Part shown: piece by piece, positions 49,818 to 57,423 of the stretch | How the letters are laid out: the number at the start of each line of letters is the position of its first letter | Numbering within the stretch: position 1 is the first letter of the stretch | DNA from: an uncultured Flavobacterium sp. | GTDB lineage: Bacteria; Bacteroidota; Bacteroidia; Flavobacteriales; Flavobacteriaceae | Direction: 5' to 3' | Length of the DNA: 64,000 nt | Assembly (NCBI GenBank): GCA_937773775.1 | Contig: CALJVL010000004.1 | Coordinates: 1-64,000, forward strand | Program-made: the position numbers and the translations under genes | The notes under the pieces: generated by a model | The model's input: the letters and a program-made list of their open reading frames with translations, nothing else | Told to the model about the DNA's origin: nothing | The model's database searches: none

Positions 49818-50585
49818 TTATAAGGAATATTTCCTTTTGTCATTCGTTTTTCCATAATCCATTAATTGAGAATAAACAACTGACCTTGTCTCTTCTCTAA
49901 TTGCCCTTCTATCCACCCCTGTTTTACCCAAAGTTTCAATCTGAGGATGAATTTTCGCCCTCATTATACCCGGACTACCACTGAAAAAAGTATAAGAAAA
50001 CCTTTTTTTATTATCTGCAAAAGTAATAGGAAGAATTGGGATTTGATGTTCAATCGCTAGTCGAAATGCACCATCTTTAAAAGTATCCAATACAATGGAT
50101 TCATCATCTGGAACTCCTCCTTCTGGAAAAATGCAAACACTTAAACCTCTGTTTATTCTTTTTTGAGCTTCATTGAAAACTTCTAGTCGGCTTTTTGAAC
50201 AGCCCCGATCTACCAAAATACACGTTCTTTTATAGAAAAAACCAAATAGTGGAATTTTCCCCAATTCCTTTTTGCCAACAAAAACAAACGGATTTTTAAC
50301 CACCGCTAACATCAACATAATATCAACCATTGAGGTATGATTAGCAACAATCATATAGCTTTTATCTGATTCTACAACTTGTTTTCTTTCAATCTTATAG
50401 TAAAATCCCATCCCGATGAGAATAAACTTGGCCCAAATACGTGCCATTTTAAAGTAATACAGATAGCCTTTTTCAGTAACAATAGACGCTACTAAAAACG
50501 GTAACATAATTACTATGGGGATAGTAAATAAAACATAAAACCACATCCGCCATAAAGTCCATAAAATTATTTTTATCCCTTTCAT
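49818..50585 (-). CDS. 1-acyl-sn-glycerol-3-phosphate acyltransferase family protein, copy 2
   Basis: PlsC-family enzyme of 255 residues. The N-terminus is a membrane segment (about 10-32), the catalytic motif is ANHTSMVDIML (NHxxxxD) and the acceptor motif is FPEGGVPDD. The open frame extends upstream into trpS on the other strand, but the start at 50585 (MKGIKIILW) gives a normal family length and leaves trpS its promoter. It has little overall likeness to the 37434 copy, so it is a separate subfamily. Confidence 0.87.
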   Translation of the reverse strand: MKGIKIILWTLWRMWFYVLFTIPIVIMLPFLVASIVTEKGYLYYFKMARIWAKFILIGMGFYYKIERKQVVESDKSYMIVANHTSMVDIMLMLAVVKNPFVFVGKKELGKIPLFGFFYKRTCILVDRGCSKSRLEVFNEAQKRINRGLSVCIFPEGGVPDDESIVLDTFKDGAFRLAIEHQIPILPITFADNKKRFSYTFFSGSPGIMRAKIHPQIETLGKTGVDRRAIREETRSVVYSQLMDYGKTNDKRKYSL

Positions 50586-50702
50586 GAGTTCAAAAATAGG
50601 GAATCCTATCATACTTTTATGAAAAACAGTTAAATTTGGGAAATAATTACTAGCATAAAAACAAAAATACTTACGAGCTTTGCGGTTCAGAAAAAAACAA
50701 TA

Positions 50703-51680
50703 ATGGCAAAAATACTTACTGGTGTCCAAAGTACAGGAACACCACACTTAGGGAATTTACTTGGGGCAATCATACCCGCGATCGCATTATCAAATGATCC
50801 AAAAAACGAATCTTTCCTTTTTATTGCCGACTTGCACTCCATTACTCAAATAAAAGACGGAAATACATTAAGAACTAATACCTACAGTACTGCTGCAGCT
50901 TGGCTTGCGTGTGGATTAGATGTTGATAAAGTGGTTTTTTACAGACAATCAGATGTGCCTCAAACTGCAGAATTATCTTGGTATTTGAGCTGCTTTTTTC
51001 CTTTTCAACGCTTAACCTTAGCACATTCATTCAAAGACAAAGCAGACAGACTTGACGATGTAAACGCAGGTTTGTTCTCCTACCCTATGTTGATGGCAGC
51101 GGATATTTTATTATACGATGCTGAATTAGTTCCAGTAGGAAAAGACCAATTGCAACATCTTGAAATCACCCGTGATGTCGCTTCAAGATTTAACCACCAA
51201 ATGGGAGAAACATTTGTTATTCCAGAAGCCAAAATCCAGGAAGATAGTATGCTTATACCCGGAACAAACGGCGGAAAAATGAGCAAATCAGCCAATAACA
51301 TCATCAATATATTTCTTGACGACAAAGCATTGCGCAAGCAAGTGATGAGTATTGAAACCGATAGTAAACCGCTAGAAGACCCTAAAAATCCCGAGACCTG
51401 TAATGCATTTGCCATTTATAAATTATTAGCTAGTAAAGAACAATTAGCCACGATGACCGCCAATTATTTGGGCGGAAACTACGGTTACGGACATGCCAAA
51501 CAAGCCTTGTTTGAACTGATATGCGAAACATTCAAAACCGAAAGAGAAAAATACAATTATTACATGAGCAACCTTCCTGAAGTGGATGCCTTGCTTAAAA
51601 TAGGCGCCAATAAAGCTTCGACAGTTGCAAATGGTGTGTTATCAAGAGTACGAGAGAAACTGGGCTTTGAAACCGCTTAA
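50703..51680 (+). CDS. trpS: Tryptophanyl-tRNA synthetase
   Basis: Class I synthetase of 325 residues that charges tRNA-Trp. The HIGH-like motif is TPHLGNLLGA (about 12-21), and KMSKS is present as GGKMSKSANN. Length and the LLYDAELVPVGKDQLQH stretch fit bacterial TrpRS. It is followed by a strong terminator. Confidence 0.96.
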   Translation: MAKILTGVQSTGTPHLGNLLGAIIPAIALSNDPKNESFLFIADLHSITQIKDGNTLRTNTYSTAAAWLACGLDVDKVVFYRQSDVPQTAELSWYLSCFFPFQRLTLAHSFKDKADRLDDVNAGLFSYPMLMAADILLYDAELVPVGKDQLQHLEITRDVASRFNHQMGETFVIPEAKIQEDSMLIPGTNGGKMSKSANNIINIFLDDKALRKQVMSIETDSKPLEDPKNPETCNAFAIYKLLASKEQLATMTANYLGGNYGYGHAKQALFELICETFKTEREKYNYYMSNLPEVDALLKIGANKASTVANGVLSRVREKLGFETA

Positions 51681-51700
51681 TTTCTACAATTAAAATTATC

Positions 51701-51735
51701 AAAACCCCTTTCCATTCAATACGGAAAGGGGTTTT
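51701..51735. terminator. Terminator after trpS
   Basis: A perfect 13-bp stem (AAAACCCCTTTCC and its complement, 51701-51713 with 51723-51735) is followed by GTTTTTT. Confidence 0.9.
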
Positions 51736-51859
51736 GTTTTTTAAATTGAAAAATCACTAAAACTGGTATTTTATTTAAGCTTGGTTTTTCGTAAGTTTGA
51801 AGTTGAGGCTCCCACAAAAAAAGAAATTAAACTATGACATCCTCAAATTGTAATTAATT

Positions 51860-52333
51860 ATGAAAAATATATTTTATATATTATTGATTCTGGTCACTAC
51901 TTTTGTAAATGCGCAAACAAAGGAAAGTGATTTCTATAGTTTTTATAAAGGGGGAGATAAGTATTTAAAACCAGTGAAATATGTTATTTTCGATTCTACT
52001 GCTAGTTATACCAAGAAAAAAATATTGCAAGATATCACTTATTTCGATATAAAAGGAGAACGATTTGTTCGAACAAAAAGTCATAAAATAGACACTTGTT
52101 CAGTAGATTTTATAGAAAAAATAAAACTAGAAAACCCTGCCGATTTAAATCAAAATGCCTTTCTCTATTTTAAAAATAAAAAAGAAGAAATAGAAAAAAA
52201 ATCAAATCATAAGATACTTATTCTCTTTCCTGTAGCCAGTTTTAATAACTATTTTAAAGTTTATATTTTAGAAAAAAAGTCGAGAAATCAATTATTAAAA
52301 TACGAGGTAGACTGGGAGTATTCCAATTTTTAA
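51860..52333 (+). CDS. Secreted protein of unknown function
   Basis: Protein of 157 residues with a clear signal peptide (about 1-18, ending FVNAQ). The mature part is Lys/Tyr-rich and probably beta-sheet, with FYSFYKGGDKYLKPVKYVIF near its start. Two cysteine-poor halves carry no catalytic motif. No family was recognised. It is monocistronic between two terminators and lies just outside the dprA-flanked island. Confidence 0.6.
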   Translation: MKNIFYILLILVTTFVNAQTKESDFYSFYKGGDKYLKPVKYVIFDSTASYTKKKILQDITYFDIKGERFVRTKSHKIDTCSVDFIEKIKLENPADLNQNAFLYFKNKKEEIEKKSNHKILILFPVASFNNYFKVYILEKKSRNQLLKYEVDWEYSNF

Positions 52334-52379
52334 AAGAGAAAAATTAGACCTTGAAGTCTATCCAGCTAAAAAAATTAAA

Positions 52380-52428
52380 CCGCAAATTCGCAAATTATTT
52401 ATGTTTTAAGTAATTTGCGAATTTGCGG
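52380..52428. terminator. Bidirectional terminator, 18-bp perfect stem
   Basis: Arms 52380-52397 and 52411-52428 are exact complements (CCGCAAATTCGCAAATTA), with a 13-base loop. It lies between the plus-strand 51860 gene and the minus-strand dprA remnant. Confidence 0.85.
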
Positions 52429-52443
52429 CTTATTTACTTCCGT

Positions 52444-53001
52444 TTATATCGCCTCAAACAATTTCCCAGGCAGTGGCCGGACCACATCTTTCAATTCCAT
52501 ATTCAATAGCATTCCCGAAATTTTATAAATCGGGAAATCACAGCGTAAGGCAATTGTATCCATTAATTCCTTTCCGGTTTTCAGCAAATAATCATATACT
52601 TTTTGTTCATCGTCTTCCAGAGTCACAAACAACTGTTTTTGCACGGGTTTCGTTTCTTTTTGTATATCCCAATTAAAGATGTAAACCAAATCGGCTGCGC
52701 TGGTAAGCACATTCGCTTTCTGAGTTTTTATCAGGTTGTTGCAGCCTTGGGAGTATTTGTCCGTTACGCGACCTGGAACCGCAAAAACATCGCGATTGTA
52801 ATCATTCGCCATATTAGCAGTAATCAGTGAACCACCTCGATCTGCCGATTCTATGACAATAGTAGCTTCGCTCATTCCCGCCACGATTCGGTTTCGACGA
52901 ACAAAGTTTTCTTTGTCGGGATTCGACGAACTCCAAAACTCCGTCATAAAACCTCCGTTCTCTTCAACTTTTGCAACATATTTTTTATGAGTTTGGGGTA
53001 A
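52444..53001 (-). pseudogene. Truncated dprA copy (C-terminal half only)
   Basis: About 185 codons match the C-terminal half of the complete dprA at 56220-57320, from QTHKKYVAKVEENGGFMTEF to the final KLFEAI, with the same stop. The likeness ends sharply near 53001, 25 bases from the stop of the ABC ATPase gene. The nucleic acid differs at roughly one base in six, yet the proteins are nearly identical (for example MDTIAL for MDIIAL and KDVVR for KGVVR). So both lineages were under selection and separated before they came together here. The Rossmann core that binds ssDNA is missing its first half, and the fragment has no start of its own. Confidence 0.88.
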
Positions 53002-53026
53002 TATATAAATTTTTCATTTCTTAAAT

Positions 53027-53674
53027 TTATGTAATCTTTGAAATTTTCCCATTAGCTATTTGATAATTTGTTCTGTCAGAAAAATTATAAGATGTGATTT
53101 TTGAAAGATGAGTTGTTATTAGAAAAGTTTTTCCTTTGGCAGATAATTCTATAATTTTTGCGATTAATAGTGGTACAAACTTTTTATCGATTCCTGAAAA
53201 GGGCTCATCATAAATGTAGATACTGGGATCATGCAGCATTGAAGCAAAAAGTTTCACTCGCATAATGTACCCGGTTGACAATTCAGATATTTTATGATCC
53301 AGATATTTATTTAATTGAAAAAAGATAATTAATTCATCTAGGTAAACTTTATTTTCTTTAGTATTTATTGAATATATTGCATTTAATAAATCTATATATT
53401 CCTTTATTTTTAAATGAGCTGGATATGTCTGTAAATTCAACAAAAAACCAATGTTTTTTTTATATCTACCATCAGAGAAATCAATTTTTTTATTGTCAAT
53501 TTGGATTATTCCTTTATCAGGTTTAACTATACCTGCAAGTATATTAATCAATACTGTTTTTCCTTCGCCATTATCTCCAAGCAAAAAATTAATTCTAGAT
53601 TCAAAATCTATATCCAGATTATTTAGTACTATTTTATTTTTAAAAGCTTTTGATAAATTTTTAATTGATATCAT
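53027..53674 (-). CDS. ABC transporter ATP-binding protein (bacteriocin immunity/export type)
   Basis: Single ABC ATPase domain, 215 residues, close to the minimum for the family. Walker A is GDNGEGKT (about 34-41), with Glu where Ser, Gly or Cys is usual. The signature is LSTGYIMRV, replacing LSGGQ, and Walker B is IYIYDEPFSGID. This variant is common in ATPases that pair with ABC-2-type permeases for export or self-protection. It overlaps the next gene by 14 bases and forms one unit with the two membrane genes. Very AT-rich, Lys/Ile/Asn-heavy coding. There is no C39 peptidase domain. Confidence 0.88.
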   Translation of the reverse strand: MISIKNLSKAFKNKIVLNNLDIDFESRINFLLGDNGEGKTVLINILAGIVKPDKGIIQIDNKKIDFSDGRYKKNIGFLLNLQTYPAHLKIKEYIDLLNAIYSINTKENKVYLDELIIFFQLNKYLDHKISELSTGYIMRVKLFASMLHDPSIYIYDEPFSGIDKKFVPLLIAKIIELSAKGKTFLITTHLSKITSYNFSDRTNYQIANGKISKIT

Positions 53675-54215
53675 AGTAATTAAGGGTTCTGTTAAAAAAA
53701 CGAATTAAATAAGTGTAAAATAAAAAAATGATAACTAAACTTAATATTTGATTTAAAAAGACTAGACCAAAAAAAACAAAATATATTATTGACTGAAATA
53801 GTTTTTTCATAAAAAAATCTTCAATCTTATACAAAGGAATAATATATTTTATAGTTGCCGAAAGACATATTAAAAAATTTAAAATAATTAAATTTTCTAT
53901 AACAAGATGAATTGCCGTAATTTTAAAGAAAAGCATTATGATTGAAATCGCGATAAATATAAAGTGGCTGAAAATTAAATTTAGTAAAACTACTTTTCTT
54001 GCTTTAACCCCAGCTAAAAAAAGTAATGTTTTAATTGTGTCAGTATGTATATGTTCGATTAAAGCCTTTTTAATAATAAAAATCGCCAATACGATTTGTA
54101 TTTCTCTTGTAAAATAATTTGGAAGATTTAGATTAATTAAAATGCTGAAAAATAAAACATCAATAGAATTTAATTTAATCAATTCATTCCAAAATAAGGA
54201 TAGATAGCCTCTCAT
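53661..54215 (-). CDS. ABC-2-like membrane protein, smaller subunit
   Basis: Very hydrophobic protein of 184 residues with about five or six membrane helices and no enzymatic motif. It begins MRGYLSLFWNELIKLNSID, an amphipathic cytoplasmic start typical of ABC-2 permease halves. It overlaps the ATPase gene by 14 bases and starts five bases after the 54221 gene ends, so the three are translated together. No named family was recognised. The membrane-subunit call is from hydropathy and context. Confidence 0.6.
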   Translation of the reverse strand: MRGYLSLFWNELIKLNSIDVLFFSILINLNLPNYFTREIQIVLAIFIIKKALIEHIHTDTIKTLLFLAGVKARKVVLLNLIFSHFIFIAISIIMLFFKITAIHLVIENLIILNFLICLSATIKYIIPLYKIEDFFMKKLFQSIIYFVFFGLVFLNQILSLVIIFLFYTYLIRFFNRTLNYYDIN

Positions 54216-54220
54216 AGAAA

Positions 54221-54928
54221 TTAAATTTTATCCTGTTTTGTATTAATTCTAAAAATTATTAATACAAAGAAAATTGGAAGGAAAATTGAAATTATAAGAA
54301 AAGAATAAGCTGTTTTTAATTCTTTAAAATTTACAAAGTTTAGATTACTGTTTATTGTTGCAATAACCATAAGGAGAAAAAAAAATAACTTAAAAAAATT
54401 TTTATTAAAATTAAATGCGTTCTTCCTCATTTTATCCTTTATAAGCTGTATTAATAAACATGAATTAATATAAGATAAAATAATTAATATAATACCTACT
54501 ATATTCAGACTACTCCAAAGAGTGATTTTATATGTAATGCTGACAATGATAAACGATAAAAGAGAAAAAATAAGAATTAAAATTTTGTAGCTAAACAATT
54601 CAGATAGAAAATCTAACAAAATTTGAGTTTTTAACTTCATCGGGAATAATAGTTTTATATATTTATAATTAGGTGTGTAAAAGCCTATAATATACCCTTC
54701 AGAGAAAAAAGAAGCTATGTAGAAAAAGAATACAATGTAATTAAAATTCAATATTTTTTTTTCATTGACAATAAAAGGATTTTCTGATGCTAAAGCTACT
54801 GTTAAAAACGTTATAAAACCTATTGATAAAATGATTGCAATAAAATCAGGTGGAGTCTTAAAAGGAGACATTTTAAGTCTTGAAAAAGAAAGTAACTGAT
54901 ATTTAAAAATTGCTTTTGCTAATTTCAT
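54221..54928 (-). CDS. ABC-2-like membrane protein, larger subunit
   Basis: Protein of 235 residues with about six membrane helices and a cytoplasmic start (MKLAKAIFKYQLLSFSRLKM) like that of ABC permeases of the DUF5687 kind in Bacteroidota. First gene of the three-gene ABC unit. It and the smaller membrane protein may be two halves of one permease. Its start is separated from the peptide gene by a hairpin, so expression may depend on read-through. Substrate is inferred from context to be the adjacent peptide. Confidence 0.6.
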   Translation of the reverse strand: MKLAKAIFKYQLLSFSRLKMSPFKTPPDFIAIILSIGFITFLTVALASENPFIVNEKKILNFNYIVFFFYIASFFSEGYIIGFYTPNYKYIKLLFPMKLKTQILLDFLSELFSYKILILIFSLLSFIIVSITYKITLWSSLNIVGIILIILSYINSCLLIQLIKDKMRKNAFNFNKNFFKLFFFLLMVIATINSNLNFVNFKELKTAYSFLIISIFLPIFFVLIIFRINTKQDKI

Positions 54929-54948
54929 TATTAGTATTAATTCATGAA

Positions 54949-54985
54949 ACTACTATAAACACTAATAAGAGGTGTTTATAGTAGT
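54949..54985. terminator. Hairpin between the peptide gene and the ABC genes
   Basis: A 14-bp perfect stem (54949-54962 with 54972-54985) around ACTATAAACAC. It lies about 40 bases after the peptide stop on the minus strand and would let the peptide be made in excess over the ABC proteins. Confidence 0.7.
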
Positions 54986-55025
54986 ATCTTGTTGAAATAT
55001 GGATTTTAAAAGCTTTCCACTAAGC

Positions 55026-55187
55026 CTATCTAAGTTGAGCAACAGCACATCCCATAGCCATACCTCCAAAAAAGCCCCAAGGACCGAACGCCATAAGTTG
55101 AAGGCCAGTCATTATGCCACCTACAATGCATGATTCAACGCTACCGCCTTGGGTTTTTTCCATTTGTTCGAGATCTAAATTTTTCAT
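55026..55187 (-). CDS. Bacteriocin-like peptide precursor with double-glycine leader
   Basis: Small gene of 53 codons, found by reading the gap between the ABC genes and the HTH gene. The leader is MKNLDLEQMEKTQGG (1-15), with the acidic/hydrophobic pattern and final Gly-Gly that C39-type transporter-peptidases cut. The 38-residue core (16-53) has eight Gly, two Cys (C20 and C47) that could form a disulfide, aromatic residues (FGPWGFF) and two GxxxG motifs (24-28 and 42-46), the helix-packing motif of two-peptide class IIb bacteriocins. It would insert in membranes. Neighbours are an ABC unit and a regulator. No second peptide gene of the same size was found. It could also be a signal peptide or pheromone. 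Confidence 0.75.
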   Translation of the reverse strand: MKNLDLEQMEKTQGGSVESCIVGGIMTGLQLMAFGPWGFFGGMAMGCAVAQLR

Positions 55188-55285
55188 ATAAATAAGTTTT
55201 TTTGTGCATATTAGGCTTAAGACTAATAAAATGTTTATTATGATTTAAGAACTATGCATACAATTAAATAATAGCTACAATTTTT

Positions 55286-55657
55286 TTAAAGACACTTATA
55301 GTTTATGTCTCTATTTTGCGCAAAACAGTTAGCTAAAGTAATATTGTTCCGTCTCATAAAAAAAGACAGAGTAGTATTTATTGCAAAACCCCCATTGATT
55401 TTTTCCATCTTTATAAATGAAAGAGAATTTCTTGGAAGTAATTCATCAAGATTAAAAGGTGTTTTGTAATAAAAACATTGTTGTTTACGACTATATTCTA
55501 TTTCCGCTCCATAATCTTTCAAAGTCTGAAGTAAACGATACACATGGCTTCTGTGAACACCTAACTTGTCAGATAATTCATGAGGAGTACCTGTACATTC
55601 AGTTCTTATTAATTGATCTATTTTCTGATAGCGTTCTAATTGTTTAATACATTTCAT
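55286..55657 (-). CDS. Small HTH regulator with a double-glycine motif and a Cys-containing tail
   Basis: Protein of 123 residues. Residues 5-65 form a winged-helix unit (GTPHELSDKLGVHRSHVYRL, then GAEIEYSRKQQCFYY), as in HTH_11-type regulators found near peptide genes in Bacteroidota. Residues 84-90 read MEKINGG, nearly the same as MEKTQGG at the cleavage site of the adjacent peptide. They are followed by a 33-residue tail with two cysteines (C111, C122). So the chain looks like a DNA-binding domain joined to a leader and core. It likely controls the locus. It lies about 100 bases upstream of the peptide gene on the same strand. Confidence 0.72.
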   Translation of the reverse strand: MKCIKQLERYQKIDQLIRTECTGTPHELSDKLGVHRSHVYRLLQTLKDYGAEIEYSRKQQCFYYKTPFNLDELLPRNSLSFIKMEKINGGFAINTTLSFFMRRNNITLANCFAQNRDINYKCL

Positions 55658-56219
55658 AACTAAATCTTATTAATTCACTTACTACTCTGGGCTTTACTTT
55701 GTATGATGAATTTTTAAAATACTATATTGATATTTAAAAATATTGCCGTAGAAATTTAAATTAAGTAATGTTTGTCCTCCTTTTGTAAATGTTCTTTCTT
55801 TTCAAAAAGCATTGGAAAGTGAAAGCTTTTTTAATTTTTCAGCGAATGAGAAAAACTAAATGTACCTCAACTGCCAGCTCACTTTTTCAGACGGTTTGCT
55901 TACAACGTTAGTCTGCAAAACTATGCGTTTAATTATCAATTAAATATAGTTGACTATTCCGGAAGCAGTGTACAACCGATCGCTCAGTAATACCGGAACT
56001 ACAATCCTTAGCTAAGCTAATCAGCTATACCCGAAGAGATTGTCAAAAAAAATCTAACAAAGGCACTTCTAAATCATTTTCTAAATTGACATAGTTTCTA
56101 GTAAAACTAAAACAATCATCTCCTGGTAAGGTAGCCATTTTATCTTTTACAGGATTTTCCAATTTTGTAAGAACGTTTATTTCTCAAAGAACAGTTCGAG
56201 GGGCCGGAGGTTTTTATTT
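55658..56219. other. Intergenic stretch inside the dprA-flanked island
   Basis: 562 bases without a convincing gene. It should hold the HTH gene promoter. On the minus strand a 46-codon open piece (56043-56183, with KMATLPGDDCFSF) looks protein-like but has no start of its own and no recognised family. It may be the end of a lost gene. The part nearest dprA is noncoding. Confidence 0.5.
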
Positions 56220-57320
56220 TTAAATCGCCTCAAACAATTTCCCTGGCAACGGTCGTACCACTCCTTTCAGCTCCATGTTCAAGAGCATTCCTGAAATTTT
56301 ATAAATGGGGAAATCACAACGCAGAGCAATGATATCCATTAGTTCTTTTCCGGTTTTTAAGAGATAGTCATAGACTTTTTGTTCATCATCCTCAAGAGTC
56401 ACAAACAATTGTTTTTGTACGGGTCTAGATTCTTTCTGAATATCCCAGTTCAAAATATAGATCAAATCAGCGGCGCTAGTGAGTACGTTTGCTTTTTGGG
56501 TCTTAATTAGGTTGTTGCAGCCTTGGGAGTATTTGTCAGTTACCCGTCCCGGAACAGCAAAAACATCGCGGTTGTAATCGTTGGCCATATTAGCCGTAAT
56601 CAACGAACCCCCCCGATCAGCTGATTCTATTACGATGGTCGCCTCCGATATTCCGGCTACGATTCGGTTTCTACGGACAAAATTTTCTTTATCCGGATTG
56701 GAGGAACTCCAGAACTCGGTCATAAAACCACCATTTTCTTCCACTTTCGCGACATACTTCTTATGCGATTTGGGGTAAATTTGGTTCAAACCATGCGCCA
56801 CAACTCCAATAGTCTGTAGCTTGTGTTCCATCGCCAATTGATGTGCGACAATATCCACTCCATAAGCAAAACCGCTCACTATGATGGGATCCAATGGAGC
56901 TAAATCCTCAATTAGCTTTCTACAAAACTCCATTCCGTAAGAAGTGATTTGCCGGGTTCCTACAATACTGATGATCCTTCTATTTTTCAAATCGATATTT
57001 CCTGAGGTGAACAGTAAAAGCGGCCCGTCGATGCAATGTTTCAATCGGTCAGGATAGTTTTCGTCCTGAAAAGAAACGACATTAATGTCATTTGATTTGA
57101 CGAACTCTAACTCCTTATTCGCTTTTTCAAAAACGGATTTGTTTTTTAAGCTTTTTAATAGAATAGAACCCACGCCGTCAATGGCAGCCAATTTTACAGT
57201 TTTAGTTGCAAAAACCGCTTCGGCGGAACCACAATGAGTCAGCAGTTTCTTTGCCATGATGTCACCCACTCCCTCTACTCTTTGTAAGGCCAATAAATAA
57301 AACAAATCTTGCTCTGTCAT
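56220..57320 (-). CDS. dprA: DNA-processing protein DprA
   Basis: Loads RecA on incoming single strands in natural transformation, 366 residues. It has an N-terminal HhH-like region (ALQRVEGVGDIMAKKLL, about 12-28), the Rossmann domain with SIVGTRQITSYG and VSGFAYGVDIVAHQLA, RNRIVAGISEATIVIES, and a C-terminal winged helix (from about 300). The gene is complete. A diverged copy of its 3' half lies 3.2 kb downstream at 52444-53001, with the peptide locus between them. The upstream SPOR gene is divergent. Confidence 0.96.
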   Translation of the reverse strand: MTEQDLFYLLALQRVEGVGDIMAKKLLTHCGSAEAVFATKTVKLAAIDGVGSILLKSLKNKSVFEKANKELEFVKSNDINVVSFQDENYPDRLKHCIDGPLLLFTSGNIDLKNRRIISIVGTRQITSYGMEFCRKLIEDLAPLDPIIVSGFAYGVDIVAHQLAMEHKLQTIGVVAHGLNQIYPKSHKKYVAKVEENGGFMTEFWSSSNPDKENFVRRNRIVAGISEATIVIESADRGGSLITANMANDYNRDVFAVPGRVTDKYSQGCNNLIKTQKANVLTSAADLIYILNWDIQKESRPVQKQLFVTLEDDEQKVYDYLLKTGKELMDIIALRCDFPIYKISGMLLNMELKGVVRPLPGKLFEAI

Positions 57321-57388
57321 CCTAAATAATTGTGTCTGAAAAGTATAAAATTATTATGTCAATTGTTAATAAAATTTGTGAATAAAAT

Positions 57389-57418
57389 TTTGATAACTTA
57401 TTTGGTTGTATAACTTTG
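57389..57418 (+). promoter_or_regulatory. Bacteroidota-type promoter of the HU/SPOR gene
   Basis: TTTG at 57389-57392 (-33) and TAACTTTG at 57411-57418 (-7, TANNTTTG) are spaced by 18 bases, as in flavobacterial promoters. The ATG at 57424 is only five bases beyond the -7 box, so the transcript would be almost leaderless. Confidence 0.55.
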
Positions 57419-57423
57419 TATAC

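Noticed and set aside
49818..50747. Longer start for the second PlsC gene
   Set aside because: The extra 54 codons have a non-membrane, Cys/Phe-rich mix unlike the family and run into trpS.
52444..52947. Second functional DprA
   Set aside because: It lacks the N-terminal region and the first half of the Rossmann domain, and ends sharply at the island border.
53002..56219. tRNA att site or integrase for the dprA island
   Set aside because: No tRNA gene, integrase, transposase or short terminal repeat was seen; the borders are explained by dprA likeness on both sides.
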